This document shows positions 11,896 through 23,800 of a stretch of 64,000 bases of DNA, piece after piece (the first letter of the stretch is position 1; every line of letters starts with the position of its first letter). The position numbers and the translations under genes were made by a program. The DNA is from Oxyruncus cristatus. Lineage: Eukaryota; Chordata; Aves; Passeriformes; Cotingidae. The stretch spans positions 359,323 through 423,322 of the forward strand of contig VXAY01004098.1 of NCBI GenBank assembly GCA_013399855.1. Reading direction: 5' to 3'. Below the pieces are notes generated by a model. It was not told the DNA's origin. It made no database searches and worked only from the letters and a program-made list of their open reading frames with translations.

Positions 11896-14800
11896 CAACT
11901 AGTTGCTTTATTTTCTACAGACAGCTACTGTCAAATATTATGTGGTACACACTGACAGATTTTGCAATTTTGAGCTACTTAATTAACCACTCAGCTCCTG
12001 TGAATACCCAGTCAGGCAAATGGTAAGCAGTGAGAAAGAACAACACACAGATTTCTTCTCATTTGAAGTTTTAAAATAAATTCTTTATCTGAAAGAAAAT
12101 TATTTCAGTTCTAGCAGAATTCTGGCCATCTGGAGCCTCATTTATTACTTAATAAAAAAGCTAATGAGCCAAGCAAGCTGGGTCCCCAGGCATTTTCCTG
12201 CTCTGTAATTGCTTGGTAAGAAACTTTGGGGTGTTTTTTTTCCATTTTCTTGAATAACTTATATAATGCATATAAAGCTGTGTGGAAAGTTGAAGAAATT
12301 TCAAGGTAGAAGCCTTGGGTGTAGAGTTTATAACAGATATTTCAGCTGTCAGCAATAATCCAAGAGGCTTTAGCTTCAGGGAGATTTATATAGCAGAAAA
12401 AAAGAACCTCAACCCAAAAGGTGCTCACATGCTTCATACGCTGCTATTACTCTGAGCTCCCCAGTGCAGCTCTCTGAGGTGCCCCACTGTAGGCATGTGA
12501 GAAGCTGAGCTTGGGCTGCCAAATCTCAAACTAAGCTCCATTTTGTGTGAAACCAAATCAGTCCCTTAAAAGTTTCATCAAGTAGTTTTTGTGTATTTTT
12601 GTCAACCGTGGAAAGAAAAAAGGAAAATAAGAGTATACACACGTCAAATACGTGGGCATTGGACTAGAAACAATTCCAACAAGTTGTAGGAGATCCAAAA
12701 ATGAATTTAGAACATCAAGTAATCAAATGAAAATTTACCTTCTCACTCCTCCATTACAGGTTTAATTGATGCAAGTGATGCCACCGCAGAGGAAAGGCAC
12801 CACAAAACCACTTTCCCTCCTGGATGCAGCTACAGCACAGGCTGGTTCACCAGTACGAGCCCTTCCCATAACTGACCTTGGGAACAAACTGACTGGATTT
12901 CCACCCACATCAGAAGCTCATCAAAACCTCAATGCAGGTTTAGCACTTGAGCAGCTTATGAGTGTTGGCAAGTGTGAGCCAGCCCAGCAGGTCCCTTGCA
13001 CAGGGACAGTCCCAGCTGCAGAGCCAAGAGCATGGAGAGTTTGGGAACACCAGTGCCTCTGCCTGATGGGATGAGGGCATGAATTTCAAAGGACTGTGTC
13101 TGACACCTCCTGGCAGTATTCAATTCAAAGGAAAAATGTTAATAAAGCAATTAGTTGGGCAATGTCACAATTATCACAAACTCATCAATTCTACCGATAC
13201 TACATGAAAACCCCTCCAGATTTAGGAAGCAAACAAGTTCTCTTATGCCAATTATTTAGGACTTTTAAGGCAACACAATACTGCAATTAAAGCACGTGAA
13301 CTTTAAATTTTCTCATTTATTTTTAATTAGAAAGCCACTTCAGTTACAGAAATCTTCATTGTTTAAATTAATGCCAACAGCCTGAGTCCTGATCCTGAGA
13401 ACAGATTCATTTAAGCAGGATTCCTCTCATACACGGTTTACTTGTGCAAGTATTTGCAAGATTCAGCCCTGAAGTCACTACACAATTTATAGCTACGTTC
13501 CTTATTTGTGAACAACTCACCTCTGAACTCAGTGTTACACAGTTCTGTCATGTGCCATTATATTCTCTCGACCTCTGCAAAAACACGTTTATATAAGTTA
13601 ATTCACAGACAGGTAAGTAAGTCAGGAAGAAGCAAAGAAGAGCTACCAGAAACCACGGCACCCACTTGGCAACCGAGGAAACACACGAGGAAAGGGAACG
13701 CTGCACAGTCACACATGGTTATCCTCCAGATTAATACTAACAAGGAACATTTAGGCTGTTTTCTACAAAATTATTTTCATGAGTCAAGACCACTTCTGCA
13801 GCAGCTCACACATAAGGGTCTAGGATTGCCTATTAAAGATGAGGGGGAGGAAACGCCTTCCATGTCAATGAGGTCAGGATTTCACCCTAAATATTACATT
13901 TCGGGGAAGGTGAACAGGAGATTGCACTACACTGTAAGGTCACTCTCGCTCACTTGGAGAAAGTGAATGGCTGTTTCAAAGCAAAGGACAAAGAAAAGAA
14001 TGCTACCCAGTTGCAGCAGCTAGTGTAGCTTTATGTAGGCAAAAAGTAGCCTGAGTTTTCCAAGAACACTACAATTAATATCCATATTCTTTAAGCACGT
14101 GCCAATGGACCCGACCTAAACGTTGCCCAAGAGGCAGCACAAACTGCAGCAGGACAAAGACTTCCTCTGTGCTGTCCTAGGTCATCACAGTCAAGTACAG
14201 AGGCAAAGACTGTGCACTTGAGTTGTAAAAGAAGCATTTCAGTATCTTCTGAATATTTCTCATCAAGTGCTGACTCTGACAGACCCCTTGTTGCCTCAAA
14301 ACAAAGCCTAGAAAAGCAGGGAGCACAAATACATACATAATTTGGAGAGACTTCCATAACTATTAATATTAAACTAGGCAGGAGATTAATAAAATTACAT
14401 TCAAGACACACACAACAGAAAAATGCACAATGGACAAAAAAGTTAAACTGTTTTTTACACTGTGACATACAGAAGTTGTTTGTGAATTCTCAGAAATAAA
14501 TGAGGAGCAAACATCTCTTGTTCAGTTTGTTAATCACTAAACACAACAGATAAGGAGCATTTTCACTGAAAACATTTTTTTCTATTTCTGTCTCCTGTGA
14601 CTCAAGACAAGGAGGTTGCAATAACATCAGCAGCTCATACATCTGAAATCCACAAAAAGGAAATATACTTTTATGTCACCAGAAAGTTCGGAATTAACAG
14701 CCCCAAGATATTAAAACATAAGAGATTCCAATCAAAGGTAGAAAAAAAGATTAGTATCTGTAGTTAAACCAGCTGTATTAAACCCCCACACATACTCATC

Positions 14801-15241
14801 TTCCAGGCATAGCCATTGAAAACCCCTCCTAATCAAAGGTCTGCTACTGCTGTTTCCCAAGACAGTTTTCAGACCAATACCCTTATGTAGGAACACGGCA
14901 TGAGGACGATGAGTGAAGAACAATTTTTGCCACACCTGGGATCTCCACTAAAGCACAGGCTGCCTAGACAAGGTTGTTTCCTTCCTCATGTTCACCATAA
15001 TGCCCACAAACAGACCTGGGGAAATGGAAAGAAGACACATTCCCTGTGCTCTCCCTTCCTGCTTTGAGGTGTCTGTACATGCTCAGGGTTCTTGGCAATG
15101 GGTGCTATTTCAGGGGAGTTCCGTTTTCAAGTACTAGAGCACTTCAGTCCTGAGAGCCAGCCAGCTGTTTTTGTGGATCAAGAAGTGACATCACTAATAT
15201 ACCATAATATCCTCCAGGTATCTTCAGCTTTCATTCAGAGT

Positions 15242-15287
15242 TTCCATGGTTTGCACTCCATGGCTTCCATGGTTTACATTCACTCCA
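15242..15287 (+). repeat. Imperfect tandem duplication, 23-bp period
   Basis: TTCCATGGTTT occurs at 15242-15252 and again at 15265-15275. The flanking bases are partly matched (GCACTCC versus ACATTCACTCC), with a third CCATGG between the copies. It looks like a small local duplication in intergenic sequence. Confidence 0.6.
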
Positions 15288-16174
15288 CAAAAACAAGTTC
15301 AATATGCCCGCATCCTTCCTTTTCTTTCTGTTCCCTTTCCTCTTCATGTATAAGGAAACAGCCAAAAAGGTCCAGGTCAGGATTTACTACTTCAAAATAC
15401 AATTTTTAACAAAAGCTGCAACTCAAGTTTCTTACACAAACTGTCTTATTCCTTGGAATGTCTTAGGCAATGTTCCAGGGAAAACTGACCACGCACAACT
15501 GGAAAAGTATTAGTTCCATCGCCAATGTCTGTCTTTAAGCAAGCTCTCCTCTGGGATTACTAGAAAACATACACAACTTGAAATAATTTAAAAACCAGTA
15601 AGAAGTTACGAGTGAGGGCAGAAGTTAAGTGACTAAATTTTAGAAGGTGTGACTTCCAGCTGGTGTTTCAGTCAAACTATTACCCTGATGTCACCCCAGC
15701 AGTGGAGCTGTATCACTTGAATACCAATTTGCCTTCTCTGCAGCAGTGCCTGCAGCCCTGGGAAATTATTGCTCTGCAGGCCACACGTGTCAACCCCTCA
15801 CTGTGCCCTGTCGAGATTCCCAGGCCAGGGTCAAACAAGTCCGGTCTGGGAACAGAACGGTTCCATCAGCACGTTCCCTCCTCCTGCCTGCAGGGAGAGG
15901 GGGCTCTGAGGGCAGCCCTGCCCAGCTGAGCAGGCACAGAGCCCTCAGCAGCTGCCCTGGATCCCCCCAGCTCCACATGGATGGCAGCAGCACGGACACA
16001 CAAGGACCTGGTGCTCCCACGTGCCCGAACCACACAGTGCAGGGACACCCACGGGACCTCGAGCCCTGGGAATCACCAACTGCTCACACAAATTCTGGAA
16101 CTGACTGCAACAGGCAAGACTTGGGGTTTGCAAGGCAAGGACTTCCAGCTCTTCAGAAATGGGGCCCTATGGAG

Positions 16175-16180
16175 TTTATT
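16175..16180 (-). promoter_or_regulatory. PDK3: Distal candidate poly(A) signal of PDK3
   Basis: TTTATT on the + strand is AATAAA on the PDK3 strand, 1.56 kb after the stop codon. G-rich sequence lies just beyond it in the direction of transcription. An A25 tract lies just upstream of it in the transcript. Confidence 0.4.
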
Positions 16181-16211
16181 GCTCAAAGCACTTTATAATC
16201 CTGCAGTTCTG

Positions 16212-16236
16212 TTTTTTTTTTTTTTTTTTTTTTTTT
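16212..16236. repeat. T25 homopolymer (A25 on the PDK3 strand)
   Basis: An uninterrupted run of 25 T on the + strand, lying between the two candidate PDK3 poly(A) signals. It may be an old retroposed tail or simple slippage. In a PDK3 transcript it would be an internal A-tract. Confidence 0.9.
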
Positions 16237-16429
16237 AAATACCTAGGAATTTCTCAGCATTTCCCTGTTTACCTGATAAATCAGTTCTTTATAAAAATAA
16301 ATATTGGGAGGACAAAAGGGACAGTTCCCCCACAATTTTAGTAAACAAGTTTCATTTTTCCATGCTAAAATATCCAATATCTTTCAAAAAAATATCGAAA
16401 CACCTAAGAGAACTGGAGGGTGCATCAGA

Positions 16430-17735
16430 GCTGCTTACACCTCCCCTACTTTATTGCCATGGCTAGAGTATCAGCAGAACTTCTAAAATTCACAAGTGTT
16501 TTTGAAAGGCCATAGTATCAGAAACAGCATTTGGCAAAGACTTTGTGAAGAACAGTTTCCTAATGGTCAGCAATAACCTTTGTAATAAATTTAAGGGGAA
16601 AATACTTGAAATTTTTTCCTCTTTGATTTTTTTTTTCCTTAAATCGGGTACCGGCCACACTTTGTCCCTCCCATTTCTATGGTATTTCCAGTTTCATGTA
16701 TTTAGATCAATGACACTTTCCAAAAGCTGGTGTACAACATCTTTATATACACTACAAATTCAGATTACCAGACTATAGTCAGACATTGAACGTATAAATA
16801 ACTTTGCAAACTATTTACAGGTTTTAAACTAATCAGGTTTCAAGCAACCAACACTCTTAAGGCAAATTTGTTTGTATGACTGGCTGTCTGGCCTTTCAGC
16901 ATTTCTCTCCCCTCCCCAATTCCCCAAAAATAACAGGCAAATAGGAAATTGAATTAACCCCTGCCCCTGAATTGACAGAATTTCTTGTACAGAGAGTTGA
17001 TCTGATTAGGAGCTTTCCTCAAAACAAGGAAAAACGTATAGAAATTCATTTATGTGTTTGTGTGTCACAAAAATCATTAAGGTGCATACCAAGAAGTGAA
17101 AATCCTAAATGCCTTACAGCAACATAACCTTTGTATGCACTTGACAAATGGATTTGGGAATTTGGGGAAAGCATCAGTTTAAAGCTGCACAACCCTTTTT
17201 AGAACTATGCATTTATAAGCTCATTAGATACAAGATCTGAAGAGCTCAAAGGGATTCTCTCACAGGTGACACTGTGCAATAGAAAACGCCGCAAACAGTG
17301 GATTTTCAAAGCATAGGTTTAACTAGGTTAGAATTTTTCTCTTATACCATATTGCTGTGCAAGATACTATTCACCATTTTAAGGGATTCTGCACATCTTG
17401 CCAGTCCTTATATTGGAATAAGGACAGGCCACTTCAAATAGTATCTTTTTGTTACAACACTATTCCTAAGTGCAGTCACAGTGCAATCCCTTTTGTCAAT
17501 GCATGACTGAAGCAACCAAGCATATTCTGGTGAAGGAGACAGGATTCACATACCAAACGTGCTCAGTGCCTTCCTTTAAGTCCCAATCATCACTTTGTTC
17601 TTAGTATTTTTCAATGCCCTGATTAGGTCTTTGTTTGGAAGTAATTAGCTACTGTGGTTTGAAGGATTTTGGGACAAAGCAGAGACTTTATACTGAATGC
17701 AGAGGTCATCTCCAACAGAGACAAAAGGTGGCAAA
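16430..17735 (-). other. PDK3: PDK3 3'UTR (proximal form)
   Basis: Sequence after the PDK3 stop codon down to just past the first AATAAA on the - strand. It is AT-rich and lacks long reading frames. It contains two perfect Pumilio-type octamers in the transcript sense, TGTAAATA (16819-16812) and TGTATATA (16751-16744). The 3' boundary is inferred only from the poly(A) hexamer. Confidence 0.55.
16450..16455 (-). promoter_or_regulatory. PDK3: Proximal candidate poly(A) signal of PDK3
   Basis: TTTATT on the + strand is AATAAA in the PDK3 sense, 1.28 kb after the stop codon. It is the first canonical hexamer I see after the stop. Confidence 0.5.
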
Positions 17736-17879
17736 TTATCGATTAGCTTTATATTTAGAAGCATCCCTTGGTTCACTGCTAGGATTGCTCCAGTCATCTG
17801 CTTCAGGTGTGGTCTTGTAGTGTCGCCATGCTGACTTATTAAAAACGGGAAGTCTTTCAAATGATTCACTTGAAAGGGC
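17736..17879 (-). CDS. PDK3: PDK3 exon 11 (terminal coding exon)
   Basis: Forty-seven codons plus TAA, following a TTTCCATAG acceptor. It encodes [20 protein letters not shown] through [14 protein letters not shown] to SKYKANR. This is the C-terminal tail that crosses over in the PDK dimer. The Asp-Trp pair of the DW motif is residues 388-389. The last two residues are NR where I recall KQ in human. I could not identify an exon matching the extended human C-terminal isoform. Confidence 0.96.
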   Translation of the reverse strand, partial: ALSSESFERLPVFNKSAWRHYKTTPEADDWSNPSSEPRDASKYKANR

Positions 17880-20800
17880 CTATGGAAAAACAAAAGCAAT
17901 GGTTAAATATCATTAGAGACACGAGAGCAAGGTGATACCCTGGAGAGTTCTACAGCCACAACTTCTGTATGGAACAACTGTTGCAATTATCCCAGTGTTA
18001 CATGTCACAACACTATTTTGAAAATAGCTGTGACTAATAGCTCTAGTCATAGTCAAAGTACTAGTCAAAGTTAAAAGAAAATAATACCATTTAAAAATAT
18101 TTCCCTTCTTCCAGAGAGTGGTGTCTACAGACATGGCAGGAAAATGATTTTTGCCTAAAACCATTTTAGGGAGATTTGTCAGTGACACAGAGCAGACTCT
18201 GCTGAAACATTTCACTTCCCCAATGAACTTGGGCTCTGTCAGCACAGTGACCTGTGAGGGCTGATCTCAGTCCCTTTTCATCTGAGAAAGGCCACACCTT
18301 TTTCCTCCACACACACAGGCAGAGGATTAAACCCATCAGAAGCAGAAGTTAACACAGGACTCCACAACTCACTTGCTACACACAGCAAGGCACAGTGACA
18401 ATGCTGTCAACAACCTACACATAAGACACACGCTATATTCTTCTAAATTCCCTCATGACATTAAAGGAGTCCGTTTCAACCTTGACCTTCTAAGTAGCCT
18501 TGTCCCTCCCAAAAAATGACAACAGGAACAATACGGTCTTATTAAATCAAGAACTGCACAGAATAAAAGCTATGTACTAGCCAGGGGTTGGTCAACAGTT
18601 CTACTGCGGCCAAAACTTAGAATCAAAAAGCATTAACCAAAATCATCTCTCACTGCACAGTTCTCAGAAAATTCACCACTTCTGGGGGCTGGGGGGAAAA
18701 AAAAAAAATCAAAAGCAAACTAGCTGGTATTAGTGCCAGGTAAATATATATAACCTTGGGGTTTAGGATTCTGTGTAACTGATGTAGATAAAAGTGTCAA
18801 AGATACCAAAAACATATTTGAAAACAAGCCAAGGAGTGAAAAGAGCCTGCTATAAATATAAACAACCTGCATTACTAGTTTATAAAAGAGTCAAATACAT
18901 ACCTTCAAATAAATTACAGCATCTGAGCCAACGCCTTCCATTGAGTAGAGTTTAAGGTCACCTTGAAAGTACCTCGCATACAGACGAGAAATTGGCAATC
19001 CGTAGCCAAACCCAGCCTACAAGAGCAAGAAAACAAGACAAAAAACACGATGAAAAGTTAAAAAAATGCAACAGACCAGTGTATTAATTTATAAAACAAA
19101 GGATAACTCAGATTGTATAAAATTCTTTTTCAAGCTTTATTACTCATCAGCCTTTTGAGGAATCTCCTTTTTCCCTATGTGTACTGTAAGTACAGAAAAG
19201 GGAAAAACATCCAAGTCCTTTGTTAGAATTCCCATGTCCATTTTGCATTTTCTCAAAGAGAACACCACCTATGCTGCCTCCAACCACCAAAGCAAACTGA
19301 TATGCCCTACAGCTTCCTCGCTGTGATCACCACTGCTCTAAGACTCCATTCCTTCTTTGGTAAAAATCACCCCTGATTTTTTCAGGACTATCCAGAGCAA
19401 TAAAGGAAATATTCCAGATACCCAATTTGAAAAGAAGGATATACAAGGCAATGGATAATACAACCTCTTCAGGATTAGACACCTGAAGTTTTCAGAAAAC
19501 CAATTAATTCATTCCACTATAATATTGCTACAAAAGTAACCTGACAAAGAAATGAGAATAATGCACCAGATCTCAAGAACAAAGACCAAAAATGCTACAA
19601 AAAGAAATGCCTAAGAAGGACTTGCAAGCATTATGCACAGCTAACACATGCTATCACTTTATAGGAAATCCCTTGAGGGAAAAGTGAACATTAAACAAGT
19701 TTTACTACAGGATCCATCACAAATTGTCTTGTTGTTGTCTACTCTCTCTACAATAGCTTTTGGCCTCTTTGCCTTGTTTTTACAGAAGTCTAAATTTAGT
19801 ATTAAATGGGTTTAGAGTTGCTCACTCAGTTCTGAGCAAAATGACAAACAGAAATGCCAAAGGTGCCCCTTTCACACTTCTTGTCATAGTTATTAGTGTC
19901 CATTTCCGGAGTTAAAACAGTTGCTTAGCTGCATTTTTTAGACATAATTTTTTAAGTTTCTCAAAGACTCCCATTAGAGACATATGCATCACTTTCAAAC
20001 ACCAGATATCTTGAAACTAGATGTATTTCTTTGTTAAGCTCTAAAAAATTAAAGTTACTTGACTGTCTAAGAACGAACTGAAAAAAAAAAAATGCCAAGA
20101 GCAAACTTTCTTTTTTTCTGGAGACTGGACAATAAATGCATTATAGAAATTATAAAGCAACCAAAAGGTAAATGGTGAACTATACACGCCCCCAGGACCA
20201 GCTCAAGTAAAGGGCAGTATCAAACAACCAAAAACACATTATATGTTCCTCACTCCAGAATTACCCGTCCTTAAAACCTATGCCCAATTCTGTTTGCCTC
20301 CTGTTTCTTTACACTCTCTGCTAGCCCACATAATCATTTCACACAGCCCTCTTTCAAAGACTTCCTGTCAGTCTCTTCTCTATACTGCCTTTAGGGTATT
20401 TTCCAAACCACATAAATTACAAGAAGTATGAAGACAAGAGATACCAGATGAGTCTCTTGTTAAATTAAGACCTTGCAAAAGGTCTGTTTAGCAAAAGACA
20501 ATTAACAAGAAGTGATTACAACATATGTCTGTGCTTGACCTAGAGGACAGAACAGTCCCTGATGGCACATCTGCCTTGAGAAAGAAAAGCTTCTTAGAGC
20601 AAATTTATCTTTAAATATTACCGTATGCATTATACAAATAGCAAATTATTAAATTTCTGTGTTACTAGCATTGACAGGTATAAATTAAACTAATTGAGGC
20701 CATGTTTCTGCCACTATAAACAAATGCTGTCAAAGAGATAACCTGTAAATTCGCTAAGACAACCTAATATTAAACACGACCATTTGTTTCTAACAGGTAC

Positions 20801-23800
20801 ACCATGTGTACAGCAGCGCACAGGAACCTAAGAGCTGCTGGGACCTGAATGCTGCCATGGTAACAAGGTTTCTCAGCAGTTTTTAAACAACATTTGCAAG
20901 GACAGTGAGAGAGAATTTTCGCCAATCAACAGAAAGATACCTCTCTTCCACTGCCCAAGTCCATGAATGTTTCATAACTAGACAGGGCATCATATAACCA
21001 GGGGAAGGAGTGTTAGGACAGAAAAATGTCTCTTTACACTGCACTGCAGTTTAGTTTTGAATATAACCTAAGTCAGGAATGACACAAGCACAGGCCTACC
21101 TACCTTTGGGAGCACCATAATTCTTTAGTGGTTTGGTCTTTGGCACTAAGCTATAAAGAAATTCCTTCTGGATGGACTTCCAAGAGGATTTATATGGAAC
21201 CTACTGGTGAAGGATTTTTATTTCTATGCAGGCATACAAAGTATAGCATACAACTGGATCTGGGCCACAATACATAAGGTGTCAAACTTCACTGCTAAGC
21301 CCTTGTTGCTCTTAGTGGAAAGATATGCCACAGACTCAGAGTTCGAGACCTTTTTCTTTCTGCACACCCATAGCTAACAGAGCTTAACACCTCTTCTCAA
21401 CACTCAGGCATTGGTCAGACTCAGGGGAGCAAAAGGAAGCCAAGGCCTGAAAACGGGATACAAGAGAAGAATACCAAGTATAAATGCCACAGAATCAAAG
21501 TAAGCAGTCTTGAAGACGAGGAAATAAACACAGGAATGCACTGCTAAAAGATGCATTGGAAAAAAAAAAGAAAGAAAAAAAGAATAGTGTCAATCCTAAG
21601 ATGAACACATTTTACAATCAGAGCTACAAAGGAAGAGACAATTTAATAGCGAATACAACTGGTAATCAAGGTATAAGTTTATCGTGAGAACAACTTTCAG
21701 GAAATCCTTGTAGGCTGATACAGTAAATTGCTGATCAGAAGTGAGTCAGAACAAAGGCAGATTATGCATCAAGAGAGATTCTACCATTTGTCACAAAGAA
21801 AAAAAGCTTATATTTGAATTAAGGCCTGTTCCCTATCACTCATCACATTCAAGATGATTATCTATGAAAAAGCAGAAGTTTGAAACATGCTACTAAGATG
21901 TGTTGTAGAGTCAGGAGCTGTGAAGGATTAGTGCCAAGTCAATGCAGATACAGAACTGAGTTTCACACCTATCACGGTGGCAAATGCTGGTGAAAACAAT
22001 GCAATATATTTATGTACCACAATGGTACAAACTGTGGACCAAGACAGTACCACAAAGACTTTCTGCTCATAATCTAAAAAGAAATTTATTACCTCCAAAT
22101 CCCTCTGAACTGATTTTACCCTCAGTTTATTGTTAATTATTCTATATCCAAAATAGTGGTAGGGAGAGGACAAGAGGAACAGCCACAAGCTGTGCCAGGG
22201 AGGTTCAGGCTGGATATCAGGAAAAGTTTCTTCATGGAAAGGGTTGTCAAGCACTGGAATAGGCTGCCCAAGGAATGGAATCACTATCCCTGAAGTGTTG
22301 AGAAAACAACTGGACATGGCACTTACTGCTGTGGTTTAATTCACACAGTGGTGTTTGGTTCAAGGTTGGACTGGATCTTGGGAGGTCTTTTCCAACTTTA
22401 ATGATTCTGTGGTTCTACACTCTGTGCCACAGTTTATTATCTGCCTGAAGGCACTTCAGGCACAGAAGTATCAGCAAGAAAAAAAAAAATCACTCAAAAA
22501 CATGCTAGATGAGAATGCTCCTAAGCAGGGAAAGAAATTCCTCCAAGAATCAACTTCTCAATGTGCTTAAAGATAAAGGATTGCACCAGAGGCAACAGAG
22601 GACAAAGATGAGAAGAGGCAAGAATACAGTATCTATTAATCCACTTACTGAAAGTCAGTCAAATTGAATAGAAGCTGTATAATTTTTATTACAATGAGCC
22701 ATTATGTAATTTAATAAAGCAATTTAGAAATAGTATTTTAATAACAATTTTTTAAAAATCAAACTTGCTAAAAGAATCTACACATTCAGCACTGAAATAA
22801 TTCCCTGCTAGAAGAAACTATGGGGAGATTTGTTTGTGTGTGAAATCTGGCCCTGATACATCTCAGAAGGGAGCATCACACGAGATATTTCCAACTGAAC
22901 AGGAATATACCTGAAGTGTTCATATCACATGCAGGTTTGGAAATATTGTTTTAAACTGTGTTTTTACAGTCCATAATTTACATAAAAATGATTTTCTAGC
23001 TTCAGTATAAGCTTGTGCATTGCCAGGAGGTGTCTCTCAAGCACTAATTCTGACAGTGTGCTCACCTTTTCAATACATTTATTATAGGTAACTTAGATAA
23101 ACAGTAATTTACACACCAAAGAGCAGCTCATTAGGTTATCCACCTTCTCAGTAATAAAGCACTGAAGATCCTTCCCATTAACTCGTGAAAATACTGTGTT
23201 TATGCAGACATGCTTGTTTCCAAGAATGCAATGTCAAGACAAAGAAAAGTAATTTGCTATTCCACAGACTAAGTGGTAACAGAACCCATTTTCTCCTATT
23301 TTACCTGCATAGGCTTGTTAATGATAAATGAGTTCTTCGATGGAAAAACCTGATCCAGTGAATTGCAGCGAAGGGAAATGTAAAACTAGAGTAGTGCAAA
23401 GGGACATTTAAACACATACTGCAACTGCTTACCAAAGGCACAGCTCTCGAGGGCTCCAAACTAGGCCTGGGTGCTGTTGAGTACATGTAGTTAAACAATC
23501 TGTCTATTTTTCTTAGAGGAACACCTCCACCTTTGTCACTTATCTAAGGAATGAAAATTTAAGAGTTTTAAACATTATGTTCTGGGAAAAAAAAAAAAAA
23601 ACACAAAAACTCATGCAGCATAATCTAAATCACTTTAGAAACATTAGAGGAGCATCTAGGGACTTTGGAGCTGTTTGGTTTGAAGCAAAGGAGGCTGAGG
23701 GTGACCTCGCTGCTCTCCACAGATTTCTGAGGAGGTGGAGAGGGAGGTGCTGATCTCATCTCCTTGGGATCCAGTGATGGGACATGTGGGAACAGTTCAA

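Larger units (their letters stand above)
4700..16150. other. Intergenic region between PCYT1B and PDK3, no gene seen
   Basis: I find no exon with recognisable homology here. The first part (to about 6.3 kb) is GC-rich and carries chance open frames, the longest 227 codons at 5399-6082 (+). The rest is AT-rich with scattered GC-richer patches (about 10.6-11.3 kb and 15.7-16.15 kb). Distal 3'UTR forms of either convergent gene could extend into it. Several AATAAA hexamers occur on both strands, including one on the - strand at 7739-7744. No CR1 or other dispersed repeat was recognised by eye. Confidence 0.6.

Noticed and set aside
21341..21355. GTTCGAGACC followed by TTTTT, resembling a tRNA B-box and Pol III terminator
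   Set aside because: No properly spaced A-box and no foldable acceptor or anticodon arms were found upstream.
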